Assembly: GCF_025362475.1 (NCBI RefSeq)
Contig: NZ_JANYGH010000048.1
Coordinates: 1-64,000 of the forward strand
Length of the DNA: 64,000 nt
Reading direction: 5' to 3'
DNA from: Mucilaginibacter sp.
Lineage (GTDB): Bacteria; Bacteroidota; Bacteroidia; Sphingobacteriales; Sphingobacteriaceae
Part shown: piece after piece, positions 51,798 to 61,776 of the stretch
How the letters are laid out: every line of letters starts with the position of its first letter
Position numbering within the stretch: position 1 is the first letter of the stretch
The notes under the pieces: model-generated
Told to the model about the DNA's origin: nothing
What the model saw: the letters and a program-made list of their open reading frames with translations, nothing else
Databases searched by the model: none
Position numbers and translations under genes: made by a program

Positions 51798-51963
51798 ATT
51801 TCCGGTTTGGCTCCTTTTAAAAAGAACGGCCCTCCTTATTGCGTTATACCTCAACAAATCATGCTGATTAGTTTTTAATTACCATAACTAACCAATGCAG
51901 TAATGCGTAAACAGCGGTAATAAACTCATTACTTAACTCATTTCGTCCCCTAATCATCTCATC

Positions 51964-52848
51964 ATGATTTGCAAATTCCGGCTGCAGTCATTCAAGTTTT
52001 GTGCCATTGTAGCACTTTGTTTGTGTGCCAGATCTGCCTTCAGTCAAAATTCTTTCGAAAAGGAGTTAAAGCAACAAGTAGATTCATTTTTGGCCCCCGT
52101 TCCGGTGGTAGCCGCGCAGGGGGCATCACAGATAGAAAACGGAGATCTTTATCCCAGCGATGCCCCCATCGCACTTTTAACACCGACTGGCTTTGGCGGA
52201 TATGGCACATATATTTTCGGCGGTTTAGGCGGGGCCTACCCGGAAGTATACAGGAACAACAAGGCCGACCTCATTGGTTCAATAGGTTTTTGTGTGGGCA
52301 ACCCAGAATCGGCAGTAAACTTTGCTACCAGCTTGAACGTTACCGATGTACACCTGTTTCGTGACTTTTCCGGCAACTTCATCCTAAGCAGGAAGTTATT
52401 TGTCGGTACAAGCATTTCGGCAGGAGCCCTCCAAATGTTTGCCAATGATAGGCAATCAGACTCGCCCGGATCAACCTTTTATATGGCTATCAGCCATGCG
52501 GTACAAACAATTCCATCCTTAACTCCCGGCTGCTCAAGGCTTAGCTACACCATTGGCTTAGGCAGCGGTAGGTTTTATGAAAAAAGCCCCATTGATATTG
52601 CTAACGGAAAAGGCACCCATGGTACCGCAATATTTGGCAGTATTTCATTTGAAGCGATAAGACATGTAAGCATAAATGCCGAATGGACAGGCATGAATTT
52701 AGCATTTTCGGCCGGCTTAAGGCCTTTTAAAAACCCCATAAGCTTTGGCATAGGCGTTGCTAACTTAACCAGGTATTCATCAAATAAAGCCAACATGGTT
52801 TTCTCTATTGGTTTACCCCTTTCACTAAACAGAACACTGATCAAGTAA
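51964..52848 (+). CDS. Exported beta-rich protein of unknown function
   Basis: This 294-residue protein has a signal peptide (CAIVALCLCARSAFS). After a short linker the sequence is Gly-rich with alternating strands, for example FGGYGTYIFGGLGGAYPEVY, SIGFCVGNPESAVNFATSLN, and the final NMVFSIGLPLSLNRTLIK. The pattern suggests an outer-membrane beta-barrel. No known family recognised. Monocistronic; the next 180 bp contain no gene. Confidence 0.7.
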   Translation: MICKFRLQSFKFCAIVALCLCARSAFSQNSFEKELKQQVDSFLAPVPVVAAQGASQIENGDLYPSDAPIALLTPTGFGGYGTYIFGGLGGAYPEVYRNNKADLIGSIGFCVGNPESAVNFATSLNVTDVHLFRDFSGNFILSRKLFVGTSISAGALQMFANDRQSDSPGSTFYMAISHAVQTIPSLTPGCSRLSYTIGLGSGRFYEKSPIDIANGKGTHGTAIFGSISFEAIRHVSINAEWTGMNLAFSAGLRPFKNPISFGIGVANLTRYSSNKANMVFSIGLPLSLNRTLIK

Positions 52849-53029
52849 CAAAACATAAAAATTACAGTGGCGTCGATATTTGCTTCGGTATCGTCGCTAT
52901 TGGCCTTACTGGCGTAAGCCGGATCAATACCCATCTTATTTATTCTGCAACTACCTGATTCTCTCCACAGAAGGGTTACTTATTCGCCTTTATCAGAATT
53001 AATAGTAACCAAAAAAACAATTAAAATTC

Positions 53030-53920
53030 ATGAAAACAAAAATTGTAACTGCGCTGCTGGCGGGCATTGTTCTGCTGGGCGCGTGTAAGGGAGGTGTATC
53101 CAAGTACGAAGCTGTTAACAACAGCAGTAGTTCATCTGCAGATTCGGCTGCGGTAGATACCCGCACAGATTCATTGACGACAATAAACCCCAAACTGGTA
53201 AAAACTGCCGACATGCGCTTCAAGGTTCAAAACGTGCAGCAAACAGCCGAAAAAATCAGCGCCTTAACGATTAAGAACAGCGGAATGGTCATGCATCACC
53301 AAATGGAATCGTCTGTACAGGGAACACAGGATTACCGCATTAGCGATGATTCGGTAAAGCGTGTATCCGCTTTTAGTACTACCGAAGAAATGACTGTTAA
53401 GGTACCCTCTGATAAACTGGGCGATTTTATGCAGCAGGTAGCACATATGGGCATGTATGTTACTTACAGCAAAATGGATATCGACGATAAATCACTTGAT
53501 TTTCTATCATCAAAATTAAAACTTAACAGCAGGAAAGAGCTGGTAGAGCAACAGAAAAAAGGGAAAATCACCATAAAAAACCCATTGAATGTATTGCTAT
53601 TAAAAGATGACATGGTTGATGGGCAAATTGACAATATGAAAATTGACGCCGCTGTTAAGTTTAGCGTAGTAACCCTTAGCTTTTACCAAAGCAATACCAT
53701 AGTGAACGAAACGATCGCGAATGATGATCCGTCGGCTTATCAACTGTCATTTAACAAACGTTTTGCAAATTCATTGCATTATGGCTGGTACCTGTTTACT
53801 CAACTTGTTTTGGGGTTAGCCAACTTGTGGGTGTTTATTTTAGCGGGTATTGGTGTGTGGATATTAATAAGGTATTATAAAAGAAAACACCCCACATTTT
53901 TAGGCTCGATAAAATCATAA
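53030..53920 (+). CDS. DUF4349 lipoprotein
   Basis: This 296-residue protein has a lipobox LAGIVLLGACKG (Cys19) and a Ser/Ala/Asp-rich linker. The DUF4349 domain (about residues 60-250) includes KTADMRFKVQNVQQTAEKIS and EEMTVKVPSDKLGDFMQQVA. It ends with the usual C-terminal membrane helix (LANLWVFILAGIGVWILIRY). Membrane-attached in the envelope; function unknown. Possibly co-transcribed with the small membrane protein 59 bp downstream, although that gene has its own -7-like element. Confidence 0.9.
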   Translation: MKTKIVTALLAGIVLLGACKGGVSKYEAVNNSSSSSADSAAVDTRTDSLTTINPKLVKTADMRFKVQNVQQTAEKISALTIKNSGMVMHHQMESSVQGTQDYRISDDSVKRVSAFSTTEEMTVKVPSDKLGDFMQQVAHMGMYVTYSKMDIDDKSLDFLSSKLKLNSRKELVEQQKKGKITIKNPLNVLLLKDDMVDGQIDNMKIDAAVKFSVVTLSFYQSNTIVNETIANDDPSAYQLSFNKRFANSLHYGWYLFTQLVLGLANLWVFILAGIGVWILIRYYKRKHPTFLGSIKS

Positions 53921-53949
53921 AAATTAGTGGCATTTTCGCTAAACATTTC

Positions 53950-53957
53950 TATTTTTG
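53950..53957 (+). promoter_or_regulatory. -7 element before the small membrane protein
   Basis: TATTTTTG matches TAnnTTTG, 22 bp before the ATG. The -33 position reads TGG rather than TTG. Confidence 0.4.
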
Positions 53958-53979
53958 CCAAAACATTAAATACGGTATC

Positions 53980-54174
53980 ATGGAGTCAATGGAAAACGCC
54001 AATTCAGAGAAACATTACAAACTATTAGTTGTAGCTATTATCATAGGCATTGTAGGTGTATTTATCCGCTTTGCAGGTGATGAAAATACCCCATACTTTT
54101 CATGGATCGCCAATGTATTATTAGCATTAGGTGCCGGTATTGCTTTAAAAGCAGTGTTCGATATTATGAAATAA
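53980..54174 (+). CDS. Small two-helix membrane protein
   Basis: This 64-residue protein has two hydrophobic helices (KLLVVAIIIGIVGVFIRFAG and IANVLLALGAGIALKAVFDI) joined by a short acidic loop. No family recognised beyond similar small Bacteroidota membrane proteins. It is real because of its clean frame, a plausible promoter 22 bp upstream and a strong terminator 25 bp downstream. Confidence 0.75.
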   Translation: MESMENANSEKHYKLLVVAIIIGIVGVFIRFAGDENTPYFSWIANVLLALGAGIALKAVFDIMK

Positions 54175-54191
54175 TTTATTATTCAATATAT

Positions 54192-54227
54192 AAAAAAAGC
54201 GTCAAGGTTATCCCTGACGCTTTTTTT
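54192..54227. terminator. Two-way terminator between the small membrane protein and gldB
   Basis: AAGCGTCAAGG pairs with CCCTGACGCTT across a 4-nt loop, with A7 before and T7 after. It can end transcription from both sides. Confidence 0.88.
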
Positions 54228-54266
54228 ATGCTTCATCTGCACATCTCATATCTGTAATCTGCGCAT

Positions 54267-55304
54267 TTACTTCGGTTTATATTTCGATTGATTCAGGATC
54301 TTTTGCGCATCCTTATCAGCCATTAACTGTGGCAAGGTAACTTCAGGATGCTTATCCATATAGGCGCGCACAATTTGCCAGCCCGTATATACGGCCAACT
54401 TTGGTGCCGATTCATTCCTTTCGCCAAGGCCCGGAGTAAACGGGGCTTCAGTAAGATATTTTTGAATTTTTGGATAATCGGTTTCGTACAATAGGTTTTC
54501 CTCTAAAAAGTATCCCCATATTTTCGATTCAAAATCATTGCACCATTTTAACTGGGTGGCGGTATAGCTAATTTTGGTTGTATCACCAACATCAGGTAAT
54601 ATCCTATCCATAAAATACATGATCTTACCGTTGTACACCATTTTTGATAGTAATGATTTATCATTATCGTCTTCGGGAAACATATCCTCACGGGCAATAC
54701 CCTCAACCACACGGGGAGTAATATTATCGGGTGTAAAATGCCTTGATAAATAATGCGGAAACGCGCTGGTAATTGAAGGATAAAACCTGGAGTTGGCCCC
54801 CAAAAACAAATCAAGCCCTATGGCAAAATACCCATCACCAATGGATGTTTGCGCCTGGAATCCAGACAGGTAAGCATAAACTTTCGGGATTCTCTTTTTG
54901 GGGTAATAGTATTTAATGTATTTAAAAGCTTCTGTCAGTTCGGCATTCTGTTTATCCATATTCGGGTAAACAGCCTCTACGTCATGTTTCAGATCGTTAT
55001 AGGCTTTCCCTTTAAATACTTCGTGCAGGGTTTTAAAATAGGCAGTATCTCTTGTACTGCCGGCCTGCAAAACACGTTCAATAAAATCCTGGTAAAATGC
55101 CCCATACTTATTATGAAGAAAAACGGCTTGCTGGTTCATGCGCCCGGTGCGCATAGCATCAAAATCATGATCAAAGCGCTCTATCGTCACATCAAGGTTA
55201 ATATTACTTACATCAACCTTTTTATTGCGCCCGCAGGCTGTCAAAATCAGGCCAATAAAAAAAAATAAGTAAATTTGTTTTGCTTTATACCGGGTAGTTA
55301 TCAT
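54267..55304 (-). CDS. gldB: GldB-like gliding motility lipoprotein
   Basis: The start at 55304 (MITTRYKAKQIYLFFFIGLI) gives 345 residues with lipobox LILTACG; an ATG at 55340 would lie upstream of the likely transcription start. Recognised GldB blocks are VTIERFDHDFDAM, KVYAYLSGFQAQTSIGDGYF, AIGLDLFLGANSRFYP and the C-terminal YTGWQIVRAYMDKHPEVTLP. In Flavobacterium johnsoniae GldB is needed for gliding and type IX secretion, and gldB lies near nadE, as here. Lipoprotein of the envelope; exact role unknown. Confidence 0.9.
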   Translation of the reverse strand: MITTRYKAKQIYLFFFIGLILTACGRNKKVDVSNINLDVTIERFDHDFDAMRTGRMNQQAVFLHNKYGAFYQDFIERVLQAGSTRDTAYFKTLHEVFKGKAYNDLKHDVEAVYPNMDKQNAELTEAFKYIKYYYPKKRIPKVYAYLSGFQAQTSIGDGYFAIGLDLFLGANSRFYPSITSAFPHYLSRHFTPDNITPRVVEGIAREDMFPEDDNDKSLLSKMVYNGKIMYFMDRILPDVGDTTKISYTATQLKWCNDFESKIWGYFLEENLLYETDYPKIQKYLTEAPFTPGLGERNESAPKLAVYTGWQIVRAYMDKHPEVTLPQLMADKDAQKILNQSKYKPK

Positions 55305-55318
55305 TTTTATCCTTTGAG

Positions 55319-55326
55319 CAAAAATA
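55319..55326 (-). promoter_or_regulatory. -7 element of gldB
   Basis: The minus strand reads TATTTTTG, a TAnnTTTG match, 14 bp before the chosen gldB start. No TTG lies at the ideal -33 position. It supports the shorter gldB start. Confidence 0.4.
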
Positions 55327-55361
55327 ATTTTTATTTGCATTAATACGTTACTATACCATCC

Positions 55362-57011
55362 ATGAAAATCGCATTAGCCCAGCTCAACTATCATATAGGT
55401 AATTTCGAATCGAACACAGCCAAAATTATTGATCATATTTTAGAGGCAAAGCAAAACGGTGCCGACCTTGTTGTATTTGCCGAACTATGCGTTTGCGGGT
55501 ACCCGGCACGCGACTTTCTTGAATTTGATGAGTTTATAGGTTTGTGCGATGAAGCTGCAAAAAAGATAGCTTCAGTATGTACAGATGTAGCCTGCATTAT
55601 TGGTCTGCCCACTTTCAATAACAAAACAGAGGGTAAAGACCTTAACAACTCGGCATATTTTATTGAGAACGGTAAGGTTAAGGCGATAGTGAATAAAGCT
55701 CTGCTACCAAATTACGATGTATTTGATGAATACCGTTATTTTGAACCATCAACAGATTTTAACTGTATTGAATTTAAAGGCAAAAAAATAGCGCTTACCA
55801 TATGCGAGGACCTATGGAATACCATAGAGAATCCGCTGTACGTTACCCGCCCAATGGATATCCTCATTCATCAGCAGCCCGATGTAATGATCAATATCGC
55901 GGCTTCGCCTTTTGCCTATAACCACGATGAGGTGCGGATTGATATTTTGAGCGATAATGCCAGCCGCTATAATTTGCCACTACTTTATGTAAACCAGGTA
56001 GGCGCACAAACCGAATTGATATTTGATGGTGGATCGCTGGTATTTGACAATACAGGCAAACTTATAGATGAATTGCCTTATTTTGAGGAAAACATGGCTT
56101 ATTATACCCTGGCCGATAACAACACCATAAGTTTTGAGCATACATCAACCCTAAAAACCGAACGCCCGAGTGATATTGACCAGATACACCAGGGAATTAT
56201 TTTGGGGATCCGTGATTATTTTTATAAATCCGGCTTTAAACAAGCTATATTAGGTTTATCCGGGGGGATAGATTCGGCCGTGGTTTGTGCTTTGGCTGCG
56301 GAGGCCTTAGGTCCGATGAATGTGATGGCTGTATTACTGCCTTCGCGTTTTTCAACAGATCATTCCCTTAAAGATGCCGAGGACCTTGTGAAAAATCTGG
56401 GCTGCAAAAGTGAAACCATAGCTATAAAACACATTACCGAAGCGATTGAGAGTTCCCTGCACCCGCAGTTTAAAAACCTTACGTTTAATATCGCCGAAGA
56501 AAATATCCAATCGCGTACCAGGGCCGTTTTATTAATGGCGATGTGCAATAAGTTTGGTTATATTTTGCTAAACACCAGCAATAAAAGCGAAGCGGCGGTA
56601 GGTTATGGTACTTTATATGGCGATATGTGCGGAGGTATTTCCGTTATAGGCGATGTGTATAAAACGCAGGTTTTTGAATTGGCCCGCCACATTAACCGTG
56701 ACAAGGAGATAATTCCAATTAACTCCATCGTTAAACCGCCATCGGCTGAGTTAAGACCCGATCAAAAAGATACCGACTCCCTGCCTGAATATGACATTCT
56801 GGATAAAATACTGGAAGAATATATTGAATACCGTCGTTCATCTGCCGAGATCATTAAAATGGGCTATGACGAAGCAACAGTTCGCCGGGTAATCAAGCTT
56901 ACCAACTCGGCCGAGCATAAACGTTACCAAACACCGCCAATCTTAAGGGTTTCGCCAAAGGCTTTTGGTATGGGCCGCAGAATGCCGATAGTAGGTAAAT
57001 ATCTTTCGTAG
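55362..57011 (+). CDS. nadE: Glutamine-dependent NAD+ synthase
   Basis: This 549-residue two-domain enzyme catalyses the last step of NAD synthesis. The N-terminal nitrilase-type glutaminase (about residues 1-260) has Glu in VVFAELCVCGYPARDF, Lys in NKALLPNYDVFDEYRYF and nucleophile Cys148 in LTICEDLW. The C-terminal ATP-pyrophosphatase domain has the P-loop S300-GGIDSAVV and TSNKSEAAVGYGTLYGDM. It uses glutamine as ammonia donor. Divergent from gldB, with only 57 bp between the start codons. Cytoplasmic. Confidence 0.97.
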   Translation: MKIALAQLNYHIGNFESNTAKIIDHILEAKQNGADLVVFAELCVCGYPARDFLEFDEFIGLCDEAAKKIASVCTDVACIIGLPTFNNKTEGKDLNNSAYFIENGKVKAIVNKALLPNYDVFDEYRYFEPSTDFNCIEFKGKKIALTICEDLWNTIENPLYVTRPMDILIHQQPDVMINIAASPFAYNHDEVRIDILSDNASRYNLPLLYVNQVGAQTELIFDGGSLVFDNTGKLIDELPYFEENMAYYTLADNNTISFEHTSTLKTERPSDIDQIHQGIILGIRDYFYKSGFKQAILGLSGGIDSAVVCALAAEALGPMNVMAVLLPSRFSTDHSLKDAEDLVKNLGCKSETIAIKHITEAIESSLHPQFKNLTFNIAEENIQSRTRAVLLMAMCNKFGYILLNTSNKSEAAVGYGTLYGDMCGGISVIGDVYKTQVFELARHINRDKEIIPINSIVKPPSAELRPDQKDTDSLPEYDILDKILEEYIEYRRSSAEIIKMGYDEATVRRVIKLTNSAEHKRYQTPPILRVSPKAFGMGRRMPIVGKYLS

Positions 57012-57083
57012 ATATATTCATCGAGTTTATCGATTATATGCATATTCGTATCAATATATGAGTTAATTTGCCGTCTCATTATT

Positions 57084-60000
57084 TTGAAAATGCCTATATC
57101 CAAGTCAATGAATAAGCTATACTCCGCAATTTACTTTTTATTGTTTCTGCTGAGTACCGCTACTGAGGTTTTTGCTCAACAACCATTGGTAAGCACCGCA
57201 AAAAAGGCCGAACTTGATAATTTTTCATCCCAGTTAAGAAACACTTACACCGTGGGCAGACAACAAGCCCTGTCATTAGCCGATAAACGCGGCTGGACCA
57301 TAAGCCGCCGATCAAAAAATGGTAATTTGCTATCATTACAGGGCATAAACAGTTTAGGGTTCCCTATATACCTCATTACACATAATAATACTACTGCGGC
57401 GGCAACAACAAATACCAATAAGATACAACCAGGCGGCTCTTTAGGATTAAACCTTTCAGGCTCCAGCACCAGCCTCCTCAATAAATTGGCCATGTGGGAT
57501 GGTGGCTCCGTTTACGCCGCTCACCAGGAATTTGCCGGTAAAACCATCACCATAAAAGATGGCGCTGCGGTACTTGACCACACTACTCACGTGGCAGGCA
57601 CTATGATAGCCAAAGGGGTATATGCACCTGCTAAAGGCATGGCTTTTAACACGGCCGGTTTGCTATCATGGGATTTTAATAACGATGTATCAGAAATGAG
57701 CGGTGCGGCATCAGGCTTATTACTATCTAACCACTCTTATGGAGATGTGGCGGGCTGGGATTATAATGATAGCGACTCGCGGTGGGAATGGTACGGCTTA
57801 CCCGGTGATTCTGTTGATTACACTTTTGGTTTTTATGATACCCGCGCGCAGTCATGGGATAAAATTGCGTATACCGCGCCGTATTACCTCATCGTTGAAT
57901 CGGCAGGTAATAGCCGGTCCAGTAACGGGCCAGCCATCGGATCAACATATTATGGCTACAGGAGCAGAACAGATCAAACCATTGTTAACAAAGGTGCAAG
58001 GCCTGCAAACATCAGCGATAACAGCGGCTATGACATCATCAGCACAACAGGCAATGCTAAAAATATAATTACAGTTGGCGCAGTAAATCCCTTACCCTCC
58101 GGGCCAACAAACCGGCAGGATGTAAGTATCGCTTATTTCAGTAGCCGGGGACCAACCGATGATGGCCGCGTAAAACCAGATATTGTTGGTGATGGCGTAA
58201 ATGTAACTTCTGCAGGTGTTGCCAACAGTACATCGTACCTCACCCTATCAGGTACATCAATGGCTGCACCCAATATTACAGGCTCTTTATATTTATTGCA
58301 GGAGTACTACTACAAAAAAAACAATCAAAGCTTTATGCGCTCGGCCACACTAAAGGGCCTGGTTTGTCACACTGCTTTTGATGCCGGTAATGTGGGGCCC
58401 GATTATATTTATGGATGGGGGCTGCTCAATACGGCAAAGGCCGCCCAGGCTATAACTGAAAACGGCACCAAAAGCCTTATTAAAGAGAATACGCTTACCC
58501 AGGGCCAAACGCAAACCTTTAATGTATTGGCATCGGGAGCTGATGCTTTGATTGCAACTATTGCCTGGACAGATCCACAAGGAACAGTTTTGCCCGACGG
58601 GACAATAAACAGCCGCACACCAAAATTGGTAAACGATTTGGATATAAAAGTAAGTGATGGCACCACTACCTATAACGCCTGGGTTTTGGATCCCGATCAC
58701 CCATCTGCCACAGCAACAACCGGCAATAATATCCGGGATAATGTGGAACAGGTTTATATTGCCAATGCGGTGCCAGGCAAGGCTTACACCATTACGGTAT
58801 CTCATAAAGGCACCCTTTCATCAGGCTTACAGGCTTACTCCCTCATCGTAACCGGAATGGGCGGTACTGCTTACTGCTCATCGGCACCTTTGAGTAATGC
58901 CGATTCGCGCATTGATAACCTTAAACTTGCTAATATCGACAATACACCTGCCTCGGGATGCAAAAGCTATTCTGATTACACCAATTTAACCATCCAATTA
59001 GAGGAGGACAAATCCTACTCCCTAAGCATTACCCTGGGTACCTGCGGCAGCAATTTCACTAAAGCCGCTAAGGTATTTATTGATTATAATGAAAACGGTG
59101 TTTTTGATAGCAATGAAGAAGTAGCAACTACCGGCTTTTTTAACGGCACCGGAACATACACCACAAACATTAAGATACCGGCCAACGTTTTGCCGGGCAC
59201 CTACAGTTTAATGAGGGTAGTATTAAACGAAACCGCGGATGCCTCAACCATAAAATCCTGTGGCAGTTACAGCAAAGGCGAAACCCAGGACTACCGCGTA
59301 CAATTTTTACAAACCAGTATTGATGCCGGCATATCGGCCATAGTTAACCCCGGCTCAAGTGGGGCATGCTCCATCACCACGCCTGTAACTATCAGGGTTA
59401 AAAATTTTGGTAGCGCGGCAATCAGCAATATTCCCTTAATGGTAAAAATAACCGCGCCCGATAACACTGTTACTACCTTTAACGGAACCTACGCGGGTGC
59501 CCTTGCACCCGGCGATGAAGACAACTTCACCTTTAGTCAAAATTTTAACGCGATGGCCGGGGCCACTTATACCATTACTGCTGTAAGCAATTTAACCGGC
59601 GACCCGGTAAAAACAAATGATACCATAACAACAACCATAGTTATTAACTTTCCATCTACTATTGGCGGTCTTAGTGCTTATTACTGTACCGATAGCAAAC
59701 AATATCTTTTATCCGGGAATGGCGATGGCACTTTGCTTTGGTACCAAAATATTGGAGATACTGCCCCCGTTGCTGTTGGCAGCCCAATAAGCACAACATA
59801 TCCGCCTGTAAATAATACTTATTACGCAGGCATAAATGATTTTAAGGGCACCGTAGGGCCGGCAACTAAAAATATTTTCAGTGATGGTGGGTATGATCAG
59901 TTTACCCCGTCTGTTATTGTTGATACCAAAGTACCGGTAGTTATTCAAAGCGCGCGTTTATATATCGGCAACCCAGGCAAAATCACATTTAATGTAAGTA

Positions 60001-60851
60001 ACAGCAATGGGCAAACTGTGGCATCAACAACTATAAACGCCCAGGCCACCCGTAGCATACCACTCCCCGGCCCGCAAGCAAATGACCCGGCAGACCCTGG
60101 TAAGGTTTATGACCTCAATCTTGAATTACCTGCTGCCGGTAAATACGTAATATCAGTAGAATATGATAATACCGCAACCATCTATCGCAACAACGCGGGT
60201 GTAACAGCCTATCCGTTCAGCACTGGTAATATATTCAGCATTACCGGGAATGACGCAACCAGTGATAACCCTTCTGACACCAGTTATTACAAAAGCTTTT
60301 ACTATTATTTTTATGATATGAAGGTTCAAAGCCTGGGTTGTGCTTCTGCAGCCAGGAAGGCCGTGACATTAACGAAGCCTGTTATTGTACAAAGTAATAA
60401 TACCTTAAACTCAAGTATTGCAATGGGCAATCAATGGTTATTAAATGGAGCACCGATAAAAGGAGCCACAGGTGCCACCTATGATCCCATACAAAGCGGA
60501 AACTACCAGGTAGCAGATACTTTAAGCAGTGGATGCGTGGCCATATCAGATGTTTTTGTTTATGCCAGAACGGTAGCCAATGCAGATAAATCAACCGATA
60601 TAGGATTAACAGTATTCCCGGTGCCGGCAAACGCCAACCTGAACGTGGTATTTACAGCAAAAACGGCTGCAGATCTCAACCTCTCACTTGTAAATTCAGT
60701 GGGGCAAATCATAATTTCGGATAAGCAAAGTATCCCGCAGGGCAATTTTAGCACTGTAATAAATGTAAGCAATTTGCCACCGGGCGTTTATGTTTTAAAG
60801 GTATTATTGGGCAGTAAGGTCTACGGAAAAAAGGTAATAATCAGTCATTAA
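57084..60851 (+). CDS. Secreted subtilase (S8) with GEVED domain and T9SS sorting domain
   Basis: This 1255-residue secreted protease has a signal peptide (IYFLLFLLSTATEVFAQ). The S8 domain shows Asp139 in MWDGG, His169 in DHTTHVAGTM and Ser392 in LSGTSMAAPN. After about residue 590 come a GEVED domain (YCSSAPLSNADSRIDNLKL, FIDYNENGVFDSNEE, GETQDYRVQF) and a CARDB-like domain (GACSITTPVTIRVKNFGSAA). An Ig-like stretch and a C-terminal type A sorting domain (about 1170-1255, VFPVPANANLNV then LPPGVYVLKV) follow. The last marks it for export by the type IX system and attachment or release at the surface. A secreted endopeptidase, monocistronic. Confidence 0.95.
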   Translation: MKMPISKSMNKLYSAIYFLLFLLSTATEVFAQQPLVSTAKKAELDNFSSQLRNTYTVGRQQALSLADKRGWTISRRSKNGNLLSLQGINSLGFPIYLITHNNTTAAATTNTNKIQPGGSLGLNLSGSSTSLLNKLAMWDGGSVYAAHQEFAGKTITIKDGAAVLDHTTHVAGTMIAKGVYAPAKGMAFNTAGLLSWDFNNDVSEMSGAASGLLLSNHSYGDVAGWDYNDSDSRWEWYGLPGDSVDYTFGFYDTRAQSWDKIAYTAPYYLIVESAGNSRSSNGPAIGSTYYGYRSRTDQTIVNKGARPANISDNSGYDIISTTGNAKNIITVGAVNPLPSGPTNRQDVSIAYFSSRGPTDDGRVKPDIVGDGVNVTSAGVANSTSYLTLSGTSMAAPNITGSLYLLQEYYYKKNNQSFMRSATLKGLVCHTAFDAGNVGPDYIYGWGLLNTAKAAQAITENGTKSLIKENTLTQGQTQTFNVLASGADALIATIAWTDPQGTVLPDGTINSRTPKLVNDLDIKVSDGTTTYNAWVLDPDHPSATATTGNNIRDNVEQVYIANAVPGKAYTITVSHKGTLSSGLQAYSLIVTGMGGTAYCSSAPLSNADSRIDNLKLANIDNTPASGCKSYSDYTNLTIQLEEDKSYSLSITLGTCGSNFTKAAKVFIDYNENGVFDSNEEVATTGFFNGTGTYTTNIKIPANVLPGTYSLMRVVLNETADASTIKSCGSYSKGETQDYRVQFLQTSIDAGISAIVNPGSSGACSITTPVTIRVKNFGSAAISNIPLMVKITAPDNTVTTFNGTYAGALAPGDEDNFTFSQNFNAMAGATYTITAVSNLTGDPVKTNDTITTTIVINFPSTIGGLSAYYCTDSKQYLLSGNGDGTLLWYQNIGDTAPVAVGSPISTTYPPVNNTYYAGINDFKGTVGPATKNIFSDGGYDQFTPSVIVDTKVPVVIQSARLYIGNPGKITFNVSNSNGQTVASTTINAQATRSIPLPGPQANDPADPGKVYDLNLELPAAGKYVISVEYDNTATIYRNNAGVTAYPFSTGNIFSITGNDATSDNPSDTSYYKSFYYYFYDMKVQSLGCASAARKAVTLTKPVIVQSNNTLNSSIAMGNQWLLNGAPIKGATGATYDPIQSGNYQVADTLSSGCVAISDVFVYARTVANADKSTDIGLTVFPVPANANLNVVFTAKTAADLNLSLVNSVGQIIISDKQSIPQGNFSTVINVSNLPPGVYVLKVLLGSKVYGKKVIISH

Positions 60852-60935
60852 AAACTTTATACCATTAAAGAACATAGCCAAAAGCTGTAATCCTTTACAC
60901 AGATAAAAGGTGGAAAAAATTCACATTTTATGGCA

Positions 60936-60967
60936 AAAAAATAGAGCAGGCCTAAAATGCCTGCTCT
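60936..60967 (-). terminator. Terminator of the small beta-barrel-like gene
   Basis: AGAGCAGGC (60943-60951) pairs with GCCTGCTCT (60959-60967) across a 7-nt loop. On the minus strand it runs into a T7 tract. It also lies after the subtilase gene and may stop plus-strand transcripts. Confidence 0.82.
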
Positions 60968-61034
60968 TAAATTGTAACTGTAATTTTGGGGTAAGTAAAT
61001 CAAAGCTTTATGCTATAGGCATTCGCTTTAATGT

Positions 61035-61532
61035 TTATTGAAAAGTATATTTTACACCTACACCCGGTGCAATATCAAAAAATGGCCCGGTGGCTACTTC
61101 AAGGCGGGGATTAAGATCCAAGCTTACTGCAATTGGGCTATTAGGAATCATCCATTCCAAACCCAAAACACCATCGGCTCCTAATAAAAGGTGCCTGTCT
61201 TTATAGTATTGGGCATCACTGCCAAAGCGATGGTAATACCCACTGCCAATAGAACCCAAATGGCCCCCAAAACCGTAATAAAAATTAAGCTTATCAACGT
61301 TAAACGCTTGTGTATGTATCTCATACAAACCGGTTATTACCAGGCCGTGATCGCGAATACCCAGGATACCTTCAAGTGCAGTGGTCTTATCCAGGAAGTA
61401 CTTACCGGATGGCCCAATTTCATATGCGCCAAATTTTAAACCGGCGGCTACCTTATAATCCTGCGCCTGCGAGCGCTTGCCTATTAATAAAAAAGAAACC
61501 GAGCATAACAGAATGTAAATAAATTTTTTCAT
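61035..61532 (-). CDS. Small exported beta-barrel-like protein
   Basis: This 165-residue protein has a signal peptide (ILLCSVSFLLIGKRSQAQ). The rest alternates short Gly- and aromatic-rich strands (YKVAAGLKFGAYEIGPSGKY, FYYGFGGHLGSIGSGYYHRF) and ends DIAPGVGVKYTFQ, with the C-terminal aromatic pattern of outer-membrane barrels. It resembles small OmpA/OprF-type eight-strand barrels in size. Function unknown. The 240 bp upstream of it, toward the GGT gene, are AT-rich with nothing recognisable. Confidence 0.75.
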   Translation of the reverse strand: MKKFIYILLCSVSFLLIGKRSQAQDYKVAAGLKFGAYEIGPSGKYFLDKTTALEGILGIRDHGLVITGLYEIHTQAFNVDKLNFYYGFGGHLGSIGSGYYHRFGSDAQYYKDRHLLLGADGVLGLEWMIPNSPIAVSLDLNPRLEVATGPFFDIAPGVGVKYTFQ

Positions 61533-61776
61533 GTAGTAGTTTTAAGTAAACAATTAAACAGGTAATGTAAACGCATATTAGCTTAACGAAGAATTAACCC
61601 CATTTGGCCGTAAATGTTCAGTAATAAACGCCAATTATGAATTTTTATGGTATTGTAAAGAAAAAACTACATTGTTAAATATTCATCTAACTGACTTTCA
61701 ACAGGAAATATTGGTCTTCTTTTAATGTATTTATGACCTTAAATAGATTATTTTAGTGAAATAATTTTCGCTGATA

